This document shows positions 51,459 through 59,783 of a stretch of DNA of 64,000 nucleotides, one piece after another. Position 1 is the first letter of the stretch; every line of letters begins with the position of its first letter. The DNA comes from Actinomadura flavalba DSM 45200. Its GTDB lineage: Bacteria > Actinomycetota > Actinomycetes > Streptosporangiales > Streptosporangiaceae. The stretch lies in NCBI RefSeq assembly GCF_000374305.1, contig NZ_KB894098.1, positions 62,001 through 126,000 on the forward strand, written 5' to 3'. A model generated the notes under the pieces. That model saw nothing but the letters and a program-made list of their open reading frames with translations, did not search any database and was not told the origin of the DNA. A program made the translations under genes and the position numbers.

Positions 51459-52048
51459 GACGCCACCGCCGGGGTCCGGGCGGCGCGGACGATCACCTCG
51501 TCCAGCGCCTCGCACAGCAGGTGGACGGCGGCCAGGTGCAGTTCCTGCACGGTGCAGGTCTGCGGCGCGTCCACGGTGACGGCCTCGTCGCACGCCGCCG
51601 CGAGCGGGTTGGGCGACGGGCCGGTCAGCGCCCACGTGGTGATGCCGATCTCGGCGGCGGCGCGGGCGGCGGCGAGGACGTTACCGCTGGAGCCGCTGGT
51701 GGACAGGCACATCAGCACGTCGCCGGGGCGGCCGTGCGCGCGCACCTGGCGGGCGAAGACCTCCTCGGCGCCGTAGTCGTTGACGATCGCGGTGACGGCG
51801 GAGGTGTCGGTGTGCAGCGACACGGCCGCGAACGGTCGCCGCTCGTCGCGGTAGCGGCCGACGAGTTCGGCGGTGAGGTGCTGGGCCTGCGCGGCGCTGC
51901 CGCCGTTGCCGCAGGCCAGCAGCCGTCCGCCGCCGGACAGGACGCGGGCGAGCCGCGCGCCCCAGCGCCGCACCGTCGGGGACTGGGCGTCCAGGCTCCG
52001 CAGGCCCGTCTCCAGGCGGCGCAGGTGGGTCTCGGTCAGCGTCTGCAT
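51455..52048 (-). CDS. gmhA: phosphoheptose isomerase (SIS domain, GmhA-like)
   Basis: A 197-residue SIS-domain isomerase converting sedoheptulose 7-phosphate to heptose 7-phosphate. LLACGNGGSAAQAQHLTAELVGRY near residue 45, SLHTDTSAVTAIVNDYGAEEVFARQV near 80 and LSTSGSSGNVLAAARAA near 115 are GmhA hallmarks. The likely zinc/catalytic His and Glu are in AQHLTAEL and VQELHLAAVHLLCEALD. Length fits. It is coupled by GTGA to hldE and supplies its substrate. Confidence 0.92.
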   Translation of the reverse strand: MQTLTETHLRRLETGLRSLDAQSPTVRRWGARLARVLSGGGRLLACGNGGSAAQAQHLTAELVGRYRDERRPFAAVSLHTDTSAVTAIVNDYGAEEVFARQVRAHGRPGDVLMCLSTSGSSGNVLAAARAAAEIGITTWALTGPSPNPLAAACDEAVTVDAPQTCTVQELHLAAVHLLCEALDEVIVRAARTPAVAS

Positions 52049-52053
52049 GGTCC

Positions 52054-53277
52054 TCACCCCTTCTGGGCCAGCGCGTAGGCGGGACGGGCCGCGCGGGACG
52101 CGGCGAGTTCGGCGTAGGCGGCCTCGGTCCGCTCGGCGACGCGCGACCAGGCGTAGTGCTCGCGGGCGCGTTCGGCGCCGCGCCGGGCGAGGGCCTCGCG
52201 GCGGCGCCGGTCGTCCAGCAGGACCCGCAGCTTGGCGGCGAGCACGGCCGGTTCGCGCGGCGGGACGTGCAGGCCGGTGCGCCCGTCGCGGACGGTGTCC
52301 AGGTGCCCGCCGACGGCCGAGGCGACGACGGCGGTGCCGCACGCCATGGCCTCCAGCGGGACGATGCCGAACGGCTCGTACCAGGGCACGCTGACGACGA
52401 TGTCGGCCGAGCGCATCAGCGCGGGGGCGTCGTCGTGCGGGACGCGGCCGAGGAACCGGACGCGGTCGTCGATGCCGAGCCGCGCCGCGAGGTCGCGCAG
52501 GCGGCGCGCCTCGGGGTCGTCGTCCAGCGCCTCGGCGGCCGGGCCGCCCGCGATGAGCAGTTCGGCGCCGGGCAGGTGCGCCAGCGCCTCGATGACGGTG
52601 TCGACGCCCTTGCGCGGCACGAGCCGCCCGATGCTGACGATCCGGTCGAGGCCGTCGCGGCTCCGGGCGGGGCCGTCCGGGGTGAAGCGCGCCACGTCCA
52701 CGCCGCAGGGCACGACGCGGACGTCGCCGCGGGCGACGCCGAAGTCCCGCAGGTCGGCGGTCTCGGCGGTGGACGTGGCCAGGATCAGCGCCGCCTCGCG
52801 GGCGACGCGCGGTTCCAGGTGGGCGCGTTCGGCGGGGCTGGTGTCGGCCTCGGGCTGGTGGCGGCGCTTGAGGACGCCGAGCGCGTGGAAGGTCTGCGCG
52901 ACGGGCAGGCCGAGCGGGCGGGCGGCGTCCAGCGCGGCCAGGCCGCTCATCCAGAAGTGGGCGTGCACGACGTCGGGCGGGTCGCGCTCCCAGCGGCGGC
53001 GCAGCCACCGCCCGAACTCCGGCATGTGCGGCAGCAGCTCGTCCTTGGGCACCGTGCGCGCCGGACCGGCGGGGACGTGCTCCACGACGACGCCGGGCCT
53101 GACCCACACCCGGGGCGGCGCCACGGCGTCGTCGCGGCGGGTGAAGACCCGGACGTCGTGCCCCCGGTCGGCGAGCGCGTCCGCGAGGGCGGCGACATGG
53201 ACGTTCTGGCCGCCGGCGTCCGCGCCGCCGAGCGGGGCGAGCGGGCTGGCGTGCTCGGACACCATGTGAATGATCAC
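52054..53277 (-). CDS. glycosyltransferase family 4
   Basis: A 407-residue GT-B retaining glycosyltransferase. The N-terminal acceptor domain has GGADAGGQNVHVAALADALA and DVVHAHFWMSG. The donor domain has SIGRLVPRKGVDTVIEAL and the E-x7-E motif in VPWYEPFGIVPLEAMACG. The protein is close in style to sucrose-synthase/mycothiol-type GT4 enzymes. Five bases separate it from gmhA downstream, so it is in the same transcript. Probably adds a sugar to the heptose-containing glycan; donor unknown. Confidence 0.92.
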   Translation of the reverse strand: MIIHMVSEHASPLAPLGGADAGGQNVHVAALADALADRGHDVRVFTRRDDAVAPPRVWVRPGVVVEHVPAGPARTVPKDELLPHMPEFGRWLRRRWERDPPDVVHAHFWMSGLAALDAARPLGLPVAQTFHALGVLKRRHQPEADTSPAERAHLEPRVAREAALILATSTAETADLRDFGVARGDVRVVPCGVDVARFTPDGPARSRDGLDRIVSIGRLVPRKGVDTVIEALAHLPGAELLIAGGPAAEALDDDPEARRLRDLAARLGIDDRVRFLGRVPHDDAPALMRSADIVVSVPWYEPFGIVPLEAMACGTAVVASAVGGHLDTVRDGRTGLHVPPREPAVLAAKLRVLLDDRRRREALARRGAERAREHYAWSRVAERTEAAYAELAASRAARPAYALAQKG

Positions 53278-53361
53278 ATCGTCCTCCGTCCTGGTGTGGC
53301 CTGGGGCCCACCGGGCGCCAGACCGGCCCCACCTAGCCGCGCGGCCCGCGCTGAAACACGC

Positions 53362-54261
53362 TCAGCCGAGGGACTGCTTGCTCAGCGTGCGCAGCAGCGC
53401 GTCCACCAGCGGGTTCACCGTCGCGGAGCCGGACGCCTGCACGGCCGTGAACTGGCCCTGGGCGGACAGGCACCAATCGAGCTGGCGGGCGAGGCGTTCC
53501 TCGGCGAAGGGCCCGAGCAGGTCCTCGGCCGACAGCACGGCGGGCCACTTCCATGCCTTGGCCTGCGCGGTGACCTTGCCGCCGCCCGCGACGGGGTCGA
53601 CGGCCAGGACGGGCACGCCGTTGCGCAGGCCGAGGACGAGCCCGTGCAGGCGCGTGCTGACGAGCACGTCGAGCCGCCGCACGATGGAGGAGAACTGGGC
53701 GGCGGTGGCGGGCAGCCGCCAGTCGCGGCCGTCCAGCCGGGTGTCCAGCGGGAGCCGGGCGCAGTCCAGGCCGCCGAGCCAGCCGGTGAGCCGGTCCGCG
53801 ACCTGGTCGTGGCGGCGCCGGTCGCCGTACTCGCCCTGGCCGAGGGCGAGGACGACGCCCGCGACGGGCACGCCCGGCGGGTCGGGCACGGCGGCCAGGT
53901 CGCGTTGCGGCAGGTCGTGGCCGTCGCGGGCGAGGACTTCGTCGAATCCGGCGGCGGCCGGGTCGCCCGGGTCGAGGACCGAGACGCCGACGGCGATGCG
54001 GCGGGCGTCGGGGAAGCGCTTGTGCAGATCGGCGATCTGGGGGCCGTGCAGCGGGCCGCAGACGAAGATCAGGTGCGTGTAGCGGGCGGGGTCGGCGTCG
54101 TCGAGGGCGAGCCCGTCGGGGCGGAACACCGGGCTCCAGGCGACGTCGTAGGGGCAGCCGCCCGCGTCCAGCGCGTCCTGGACGGCCTGGAGGGCCAGCA
54201 CGTCACCCGCCGTGGCCTCGCCGTGGAGAAAGCTGAACCAGCCGGTCATCAGGACTCGCAT
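53362..54261 (-). CDS. polysaccharide pyruvyl transferase family protein
   Basis: A 299-residue protein of the PS_pyruv_trans type. The signature is VLVSTRLHGLVLGLRNGVPVLAVDPVAGGGK near residue 205. GEATAGDVLALQAVQDAL near the N terminus and FVCGPLHG near 68 are also typical. Members put a pyruvate ketal on a sugar, usually making a wall glycan acidic. First gene of the minus-strand arm; an 84-base gap separates it from the GT4. Function in glycan decoration is inferred from family and locus. Confidence 0.85.
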   Translation of the reverse strand: MRVLMTGWFSFLHGEATAGDVLALQAVQDALDAGGCPYDVAWSPVFRPDGLALDDADPARYTHLIFVCGPLHGPQIADLHKRFPDARRIAVGVSVLDPGDPAAAGFDEVLARDGHDLPQRDLAAVPDPPGVPVAGVVLALGQGEYGDRRRHDQVADRLTGWLGGLDCARLPLDTRLDGRDWRLPATAAQFSSIVRRLDVLVSTRLHGLVLGLRNGVPVLAVDPVAGGGKVTAQAKAWKWPAVLSAEDLLGPFAEERLARQLDWCLSAQGQFTAVQASGSATVNPLVDALLRTLSKQSLG

Positions 54262-54360
54262 TCCGTCCCGCTACCCGATCTCGGCCCCGCCACGCGCGAT
54301 GTTTCACCGATCCGTGTCCGGGGAGGTGGCGCGCCTGTTCCGTCGAGGGGAGCGAGTCAG

Positions 54361-55989
54361 GTGCGCGTACTCGGGATCAACGCCGTGTTCCACGACCCGG
54401 CCGCCGCGCTCGTGGTGGACGGGCAGGTGGTCGCGGCCGCCGAGGAGGAGCGGTTCAGCCGCCGCAAGCACGGCAAGCGGCCGGTGCCGTTCGCCGCGTG
54501 GGAGCAGCCCGTCCAGGCGGCGCGCTGGTGCCTGGAGGCGGGCGGGCTGAGCGCGGCCGACGTCGACGCGGTCGGGTTCTCCTACGACCCCGGCCTGGTG
54601 CTGCCGGTGGCCGACATGGGACTGGACGACCCCTACGACCACCTCCGCACGACCTACGCCGAGATGGCGCCCGGGTTCCTCGCGGACGCGCTGCCCGGCC
54701 TGGACGCGGAGAAGGTGCGGTTCGTCCCGCACCACGTGGCGCACGCCGCGTCGGCGGGGCTGGCGGCGCCGACGCGCAGCAGCGCCGTGCTGGTGTGTGA
54801 CGGGCGCGGCGAGCGGCACTCGCACCTGGGCGGCCACTACCGCGACGGGGCGCTGGAGGTGCTGGCGAGCCAGCCGCTCCCCCACTCGCTCGGCCTGTTC
54901 TACGAGGACCTGACCGAGCACCTGGGCTTCCTGCGGTCGTCGGACGAGTACAAGGTCATGGCGCTGGCGTCCTACGGCAAGCCGCGCCATCTGGACCTGC
55001 TGCGGCGGACAGTCCGCACGACCGGCGAGGGCGGGTTCGTCACCGAGCCGCTGGACTGGTCGTCGCTGGCGCCGCCGCTGGGCGCGGGCGACCAGTGGAC
55101 CGACGCGCACGCCGACCTGGCCGCAAGCGTGCAGCGGCGGCTGGAGGAGGTGCTGCTGGAGCTGGCGCGCGGCCTGCACGAGCGGACCGGCGAGCGGACG
55201 CTGACGATGGCGGGCGGCACCGCGCTCAACTGCGTCGCGAACTCGGTACTGGCCCGGGAGGGGCCGTTCGAGCAGGTGTGGGTGCAGCCCGCCGCCGGGG
55301 ACGCGGGCACCGCGCTCGGCGCCGCGCTGCACCTGGCGCAGGCGGGCGGGGAGCCGTCCTGGTCGATGGGCGGCGCCGACCTCGGCCGCGGGTTCACCGA
55401 CGCCGAGATCGAGGCGGCGCTGCGCACGGCGCGCGTCCCGTTCGAGCGGCCCGCCGACATCGCCGAGGCCGCCGCCGACGTGCTGGCCGGGGACGGCGTC
55501 GTCGCCTGGATGCAGGGCCGCGCCGAGTTCGGTCCGCGCGCGCTCGGGCACCGGTCGCTGCTCGCCCACCCGGGCCGCCGCGCCAACCTGGAGCGGCTGA
55601 ACGACGTGAAGGGCCGCGAGCAGTTCCGGCCGGTCGCGCCGATGGTGCTGCTGGAACGCGCGGCGGAGATCTTCACGCGGGGCCCGGTGCCGAGCCCGTA
55701 CATGCTGTTCGTGCACGACGTCGCCGCCGCCTGGCAGGACCGCGTCCCGGCCGTCGTGCACGTGGACGGGACGGCCCGCGTGCAGACCGTCGACCCCGCG
55801 CAGGACCCGCTGACGGCGCGGATGCTGGCCGCGTTCGAGAGCCGCACGGGCCTGCCGGTCGTCGTCAACACGAGCCTGAACACGGCGGGCCGCCCCATGG
55901 TGGACGACCTGCGCGACGCGCTGGAGTGCTTCGGCTCGACCCCGATCGACCTGCTGGCGGTCGGGCCGTTCGCGGTACGGCGGCCGTGA
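54361..55989 (+). CDS. NodU/CmcH-type carbamoyltransferase
   Basis: A 542-residue O-carbamoyltransferase. The N-terminal Kae1-like domain starts VLGINAVFHDPAAALVVDG with EEERFSRRKHGKRP; metal-binding His residues are in VPHHVAHAASAG near residue 125, and GGTALNCVANS follows near 285. The C-terminal YrdC-like part has WMQGRAEFGPRALGHRSLLA and VVNTSLNTAGRPMV. It would carbamoylate a sugar hydroxyl using carbamoyl phosphate and ATP. The GTG follows GAGGGGAG. First gene of the plus-strand arm, divergent from the pyruvyl transferase across 99 bases. Confidence 0.92.
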   Translation: MRVLGINAVFHDPAAALVVDGQVVAAAEEERFSRRKHGKRPVPFAAWEQPVQAARWCLEAGGLSAADVDAVGFSYDPGLVLPVADMGLDDPYDHLRTTYAEMAPGFLADALPGLDAEKVRFVPHHVAHAASAGLAAPTRSSAVLVCDGRGERHSHLGGHYRDGALEVLASQPLPHSLGLFYEDLTEHLGFLRSSDEYKVMALASYGKPRHLDLLRRTVRTTGEGGFVTEPLDWSSLAPPLGAGDQWTDAHADLAASVQRRLEEVLLELARGLHERTGERTLTMAGGTALNCVANSVLAREGPFEQVWVQPAAGDAGTALGAALHLAQAGGEPSWSMGGADLGRGFTDAEIEAALRTARVPFERPADIAEAAADVLAGDGVVAWMQGRAEFGPRALGHRSLLAHPGRRANLERLNDVKGREQFRPVAPMVLLERAAEIFTRGPVPSPYMLFVHDVAAAWQDRVPAVVHVDGTARVQTVDPAQDPLTARMLAAFESRTGLPVVVNTSLNTAGRPMVDDLRDALECFGSTPIDLLAVGPFAVRRP

Positions 55990-57494
55990 CCGGGTACGCG
56001 GTCGTCATGCCGACGCTGGGGCGGCCGTGCCTCACCCGGGCGCTGGCGTCGCTGGCCGCCACGTCCGGGCCGCCGCCCGCGCGGATCGTGCTCGTGGACG
56101 ACCGCCGCGACGGCGGCGCGCCGCTGCCCGTCCCGGCCGCGCTCGACGGCCGGGTCACGGTCGTCGTCGCGGGCGGGCTAGGCCCGGCGGGCGCGCGCAA
56201 CCTCGGCTGGCGGTGCACGGCGACGCCGTGGGTGGTGTTCCTGGACGACGACGTCCTGGTGGGGGCGGCGTGGCGGGACGAGCTGGCCGCCGACCTGGCC
56301 GGGGCGCCCGCCGACGTCGCCGGCGTCCAGGGCCGGGTCGCGGTGCCGCTGCCGGGCGACCGGCGGCCGACCGACTGGGAGCGCAACACCGCCGGGCTCG
56401 CCCGCGCCCGCTGGATCACCGCCGACATGGCCTACCGGCGCGCCGCGCTGGTCGAGGCGGGCGGGTTCGACGAGCGGTTCCCGCGCGCGTTCCGCGAGGA
56501 CGCCGACCTGGCGCTGCGCGTCCTGGCCGACGGCTGGCGGCTGACGCGGGGACGGCGGCGCACCGAGCATCCGGTGCGTCCGGCCGGGCCGTGGGTGAGC
56601 GTGCGGGTGCAGGCGGGCAACGCCGACGACGTGCTGATGCGCCGCCTGCATGGCCGCGACTGGTACGAGCGGGCCGGGGAGGTCAGGGGCCGCCGGGGGC
56701 GGCACCTGGCGATCGTCGGGGCCGGGGCCGCCGCGCTCGCGCTCGGCGCGGCCGGGCGGCGCCGCGCCGCCGCCGTCGCGGCCGGGCTCGCGGTCGCGGG
56801 CGTCGCGGAGTTCGCGGTCGCGCGCGTCCGGCCGGGGCCGCGCACGCCGCGCGAGATCGCGACGATGCTCGTCACGAGCGTCGCGATCCCGCCCGCCGCG
56901 ACGTGGCACCGGCTGCGCGGGCTCGTCCGGCACCGGGCGGCGGCGCCGTGGCCGCCGCCGCCCCGGGCGGTGCTGTTCGACCGGGACGGCACGCTGGTGC
57001 GGGACGTCCCGTACAACTGCGACCCGGCGAAGGTGGAGCCGATGCCCGGTGCGCGCGAGGCGCTGGACGCGGCCCGCGCGCTCGGGCTGCGGACCGGCGT
57101 GGTCAGCAACCAGTCGGGCATCGCGCGCGGCCTGCTCACCCGTGCCCAGGCCGAGGCCGTGAACCGCCGCGTCGAGGAGCTGCTCGGCCCGTTCGACGTG
57201 TGGGAGATGTGCCCGCACGGCCCCGGCGACGGCTGCGCGTGCCGCAAGCCCGCGCCGGGCATGGTGCTGACGGCCGCGTCCCGGCTCGGCGCAGCCCCGC
57301 ACGAGTGCGCTGTCCTCGGCGACATCGCCGCCGACGTGGCCGCCGCCCACGCCGCCGGAGCCCGCGCCGTCCTGATCCCGACCCCCGAGACCCTGCCGGG
57401 CGAGCGGTCCGGCACCCGCCGCGCCACCGACCTACGACACGCGATCCGCCTACTCCTGAACAGCACGTCCACCCCCATCTGGCCCATCGAATGA
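55986..57494 (+). CDS. fusion of GT2 glycosyltransferase and GmhB-like phosphatase
   Basis: A 502-residue fusion. Residues 1-220 are a GT-A glycosyltransferase (VVMPTLGRPCLTRALASL, VFLDDDVLVG with the DxD-like metal site, AFREDADLALRVLADGWRL). Residues 240-310 are two hydrophobic or amphipathic stretches. Residues 320-480 are a HAD phosphatase of the GmhB/HisB type with FDRDGTLVRDVPYNCDP, SNQSGIARG and the zinc-binding CPHGPGDGCACRKPAPGM. GmhB removes the 7-phosphate from heptose 1,7-bisphosphate, the step missing elsewhere in this locus. GTG overlaps the carbamoyltransferase stop. Confidence 0.9.
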   Translation: MTGYAVVMPTLGRPCLTRALASLAATSGPPPARIVLVDDRRDGGAPLPVPAALDGRVTVVVAGGLGPAGARNLGWRCTATPWVVFLDDDVLVGAAWRDELAADLAGAPADVAGVQGRVAVPLPGDRRPTDWERNTAGLARARWITADMAYRRAALVEAGGFDERFPRAFREDADLALRVLADGWRLTRGRRRTEHPVRPAGPWVSVRVQAGNADDVLMRRLHGRDWYERAGEVRGRRGRHLAIVGAGAAALALGAAGRRRAAAVAAGLAVAGVAEFAVARVRPGPRTPREIATMLVTSVAIPPAATWHRLRGLVRHRAAAPWPPPPRAVLFDRDGTLVRDVPYNCDPAKVEPMPGAREALDAARALGLRTGVVSNQSGIARGLLTRAQAEAVNRRVEELLGPFDVWEMCPHGPGDGCACRKPAPGMVLTAASRLGAAPHECAVLGDIAADVAAAHAAGARAVLIPTPETLPGERSGTRRATDLRHAIRLLLNSTSTPIWPIE

Positions 57495-57820
57495 ACGGGC
57501 GCACGAGCATCACCCCCCGGAGCGATCACCGGTGGAACGAACGTGGCACGCCCGCACTCCAGCCGACCCCGCTCCCGCCACCGGCGTGCGCCAATGAGGT
57601 ACGGCAGACGAACGACCACACGGGCACCACCACCCGGCGCGGTAACCGGCACGACAGACGCGGGGTACCCGCCCCCCGGCCCGGCGTGCTCGCGGCGCTG
57701 GGATGCGACCGCGCGGGCATCGCCACCCGGCGCGGTGGTCAGGACGGCGGACGCAGGGTGCCCGCGCTCCGGCCCGGCGTGCTCGCGGCGCCGGGGTGCG
57801 GCGGCAGGGGGTGCGGATGA
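57491..57820 (+). CDS. putative repeat peptide coupled to both neighbours
   Basis: A 109-codon open frame whose ATG overlaps the preceding stop and whose TGA overlaps the next ATG, both as ATGA. It is rich in Arg, Pro and Cys and is built of three diverged repeats: ERGTPALQPTPLPPPACAN, RRGVPAPRPGVLAALGCDR and GRRVPALRPGVLAAPGCGG. The last two lie in exact 93-base (31-codon) period, so frame is kept. No ribosome site precedes it, and third-position GC is lower than in neighbours, with rare AGA and GTA codons. It could be a real small protein or non-coding tandem DNA bridged by chance overlaps. Confidence 0.4.
   Translation: MNGRTSITPRSDHRWNERGTPALQPTPLPPPACANEVRQTNDHTGTTTRRGNRHDRRGVPAPRPGVLAALGCDRAGIATRRGGQDGGRRVPALRPGVLAAPGCGGRGCG
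57612..57802. repeat. 93-base tandem repeat, two good copies plus one degenerate
   Basis: CACCCGGCGCGGT occurs at 57631 and 57724, and CGGCCCGGCGTGCTCGCGGC at 57677 and 57770, both 93 bases apart. A weaker third copy lies upstream at about 57505-57600 with a 24-base insertion. The repeats fill the 322-base interval between the GT2-GmhB fusion and the first GT9. Confidence 0.8.
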
Positions 57821-58839
57821 GCGGGCGGAGGGCGCTTGCGGTGCGGCTGGACAATGCCGGGGACGTGCTGTTGGCCGGGCCCGCGATCCGGGCGATGGCC
57901 GGGCACTGCGGGCCGGTGACGTTGCTCGCCGGGCCGTCCGGGGCGGGGGCGGGGCGGCTGCTGCCGGACGTCGCCGAGGTGATCACCTGGGACGCGCCGT
58001 GGGTCGGGTTCGCGCCGCCGCCGGTGGGCCGCGCGGACGTGCTGGCGCTCGTGGACCGGATCGCGGCGGGCGGGTTCACCGACGCCGTCGTGTTCACCTC
58101 GTTCCACCAGTCGCCGCTTCCGGCGGCGCTGCTGCTGCGGATGGCCGGGGTGGGGCGGATCTCCGGGTTCAGCGTCGACTATCCCGGGGCGCTGCTGGAC
58201 GTCCGCGCCCGCCTGGACGCCGACGTCCCCGAGGCCGAACGGGCGCTGGCGCTGGCCGCCGAGGCCGGGTTCGCGCCGCGCCCCGGCGACGACGGGCGGC
58301 TCGCCGTCCGGCGGCCCCTGCCGGACGTCACCGCGCTCACCGGCGGCGAACCGTACGTGATCGTGCATCCCGGCGCGTCGGTGCCAGCGCGGCGGTGGCC
58401 GCCGGAGCGGTGCGCCGAGGCCGTCCGGGCACTCGGTGCGCGGGGGCGGCGCGCCGTCGTGACGGGCGGGCCGGACGAGCGGGAGCTGACCGCGCGCGTC
58501 GCGGGCACGGCCGCGCTCGACCTGGGCGGGCGGACGGCGTGGCCGGAGCTGGCGGCGGTGTTCGCGAACGCGTCGGCCGTCATCACCGGCAACACCGGGC
58601 CCGCGCACCTCGCCGCCGCCGTCGGCACGCCCGTGGTGTCGCTGTTTTCCCCCGTCGTCCCCGCCGAACGGTGGGCGCCCCACGGCGTCCCGCACGTGCT
58701 GCTCGGCGACCAGGGCGCCGCGTGCCGGGGCACCCGGGCGCGGGAGTGCCCGGTCCCGGGACATCCCTGCCTGTCGGACGTCAGCGGCGAGGCCGCGGCG
58801 GACGCGGTCGAGAAGCTGCTCGCGGAGGTCAGCTCGTGA
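57817..58839 (+). CDS. GT9 heptosyltransferase-like protein
   Basis: A 340-residue GT-B enzyme of the ADP-heptose:LPS heptosyltransferase family. AVRLDNAGDVLLAGPAIRAM at the N terminus, VIVHPGASVPARRWPPERCAEAV near residue 182 and ITGNTGPAHLAAAVGTPVVSLF near 258 are diagnostic. With local GmhA, HldE and GmhB functions, ADP-heptose is the likely donor. AGGGGG lies before the ATG, which also overlaps the stop of the upstream small frame. Confidence 0.92.
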   Translation: MSGRRALAVRLDNAGDVLLAGPAIRAMAGHCGPVTLLAGPSGAGAGRLLPDVAEVITWDAPWVGFAPPPVGRADVLALVDRIAAGGFTDAVVFTSFHQSPLPAALLLRMAGVGRISGFSVDYPGALLDVRARLDADVPEAERALALAAEAGFAPRPGDDGRLAVRRPLPDVTALTGGEPYVIVHPGASVPARRWPPERCAEAVRALGARGRRAVVTGGPDERELTARVAGTAALDLGGRTAWPELAAVFANASAVITGNTGPAHLAAAVGTPVVSLFSPVVPAERWAPHGVPHVLLGDQGAACRGTRARECPVPGHPCLSDVSGEAAADAVEKLLAEVSS

Positions 58840-59783
58840 ACATCCTCATCTGGCACGTGCACGGCTCGTGGACGACGGCGTTCGTGCAGGGGCCGCACCG
58901 CTACCTGGTGCCGACGCTGCCGGGCCGCACCCCGGACGGGCTCGGCCGCGCCCGCACCTGGAACTGGCCCGACAGCGTCGAGGAGGTGGCGCCCGCCGAC
59001 CTGCGCGACCGCGACATCGACCTCGTCATCGTGCAGCGCCCGCACGAACCGAAGCTCGTCCGCGACTGGGCGGGCCGCGACCTGCCGATGCTGTGCCTGG
59101 AGCACAACGCCCCGGACGGGGACGTTCCCGACACCCGGCATCCGATGGCCGACCGGCCGGACGTGACGATCGTGCACGTCACGCACTTCAACGACCTCAT
59201 GTGGGACTGCGGGAGCACGCCGACGCGGGTCGTCGAGCACGGCGTCCTCGACCCCGGCCCGCTCTACACCGGCGAACTGCCGCACACCGCCGTCGTCACC
59301 AACGAGCCGCTGCGGCGCGGCCGGTACGTCGGCGCCGACCTGCTGCGCGGGTTCGCCGGGGCGGGGCCGATGGACGTGTTCGGCATGGGCGTCACCGGCG
59401 TCCCCGATCACGTGGGGTTGCCGGGCGTGCAGGCGTTCGAGGACCTGCCGCAGGACGAGATGCACGCCGAGCTGGCCCGCCGCCGCGTCTACCTGCACCC
59501 GGTGCGCTGGACGTCGCTGGGCCTGTCGCTGCTGGAGGCGATGCACCTGGGCATGCCGGTGGTGGCCCTCGGCACGACCGAGGTCGCGGAAGCCGTCCCG
59601 CCCGGCTGCGGCGTGGTCTCCACGAACGTCGAGGTGTTGCGCGAGGGCCTGGCCCGGCTGCTGAACGACCCGGACGAGGCCGCCGAGCTGGGCGCCGCCG
59701 CCCGCCGCGCCGCCGTCGCGCGCTTCTCGGCGGACCGGTTCCTCCGCGACTGGGAGGCCACCCTCGCCGAGGTGGCGCGGTGA
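58836..59783 (+). CDS. GT4-like glycosyltransferase
   Basis: A 315-residue GT-B glycosyltransferase. It begins ILIWHVHGSWTTAFVQGPHRYLVP, with LVIVQRPHEPKL and CLEHNAPDGDVPD in the acceptor domain and VYLHPVRWTSLGLSLLEAMHLGMPVVALG as a degenerate E-x7-E donor motif. Relatives occur in actinobacterial sugar loci that also carry GT9 genes. Donor unknown. GTG overlaps the previous stop, and its own stop overlaps the next GTG. Confidence 0.86.
   Translation: MNILIWHVHGSWTTAFVQGPHRYLVPTLPGRTPDGLGRARTWNWPDSVEEVAPADLRDRDIDLVIVQRPHEPKLVRDWAGRDLPMLCLEHNAPDGDVPDTRHPMADRPDVTIVHVTHFNDLMWDCGSTPTRVVEHGVLDPGPLYTGELPHTAVVTNEPLRRGRYVGADLLRGFAGAGPMDVFGMGVTGVPDHVGLPGVQAFEDLPQDEMHAELARRRVYLHPVRWTSLGLSLLEAMHLGMPVVALGTTEVAEAVPPGCGVVSTNVEVLREGLARLLNDPDEAAELGAAARRAAVARFSADRFLRDWEATLAEVAR

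Noticed and set aside
57505..57802. CRISPR-like array
   Set aside because: There are only two good copies plus one degenerate, units are adjacent without distinct spacers, and no cas gene is present.
57510..58097. Minus-strand open frame over the repeats and the GT9 5' part
   Set aside because: It overlaps a well-supported GT9 gene for nearly half its length and shows repeat-derived Arg/Ala-rich composition without motifs.
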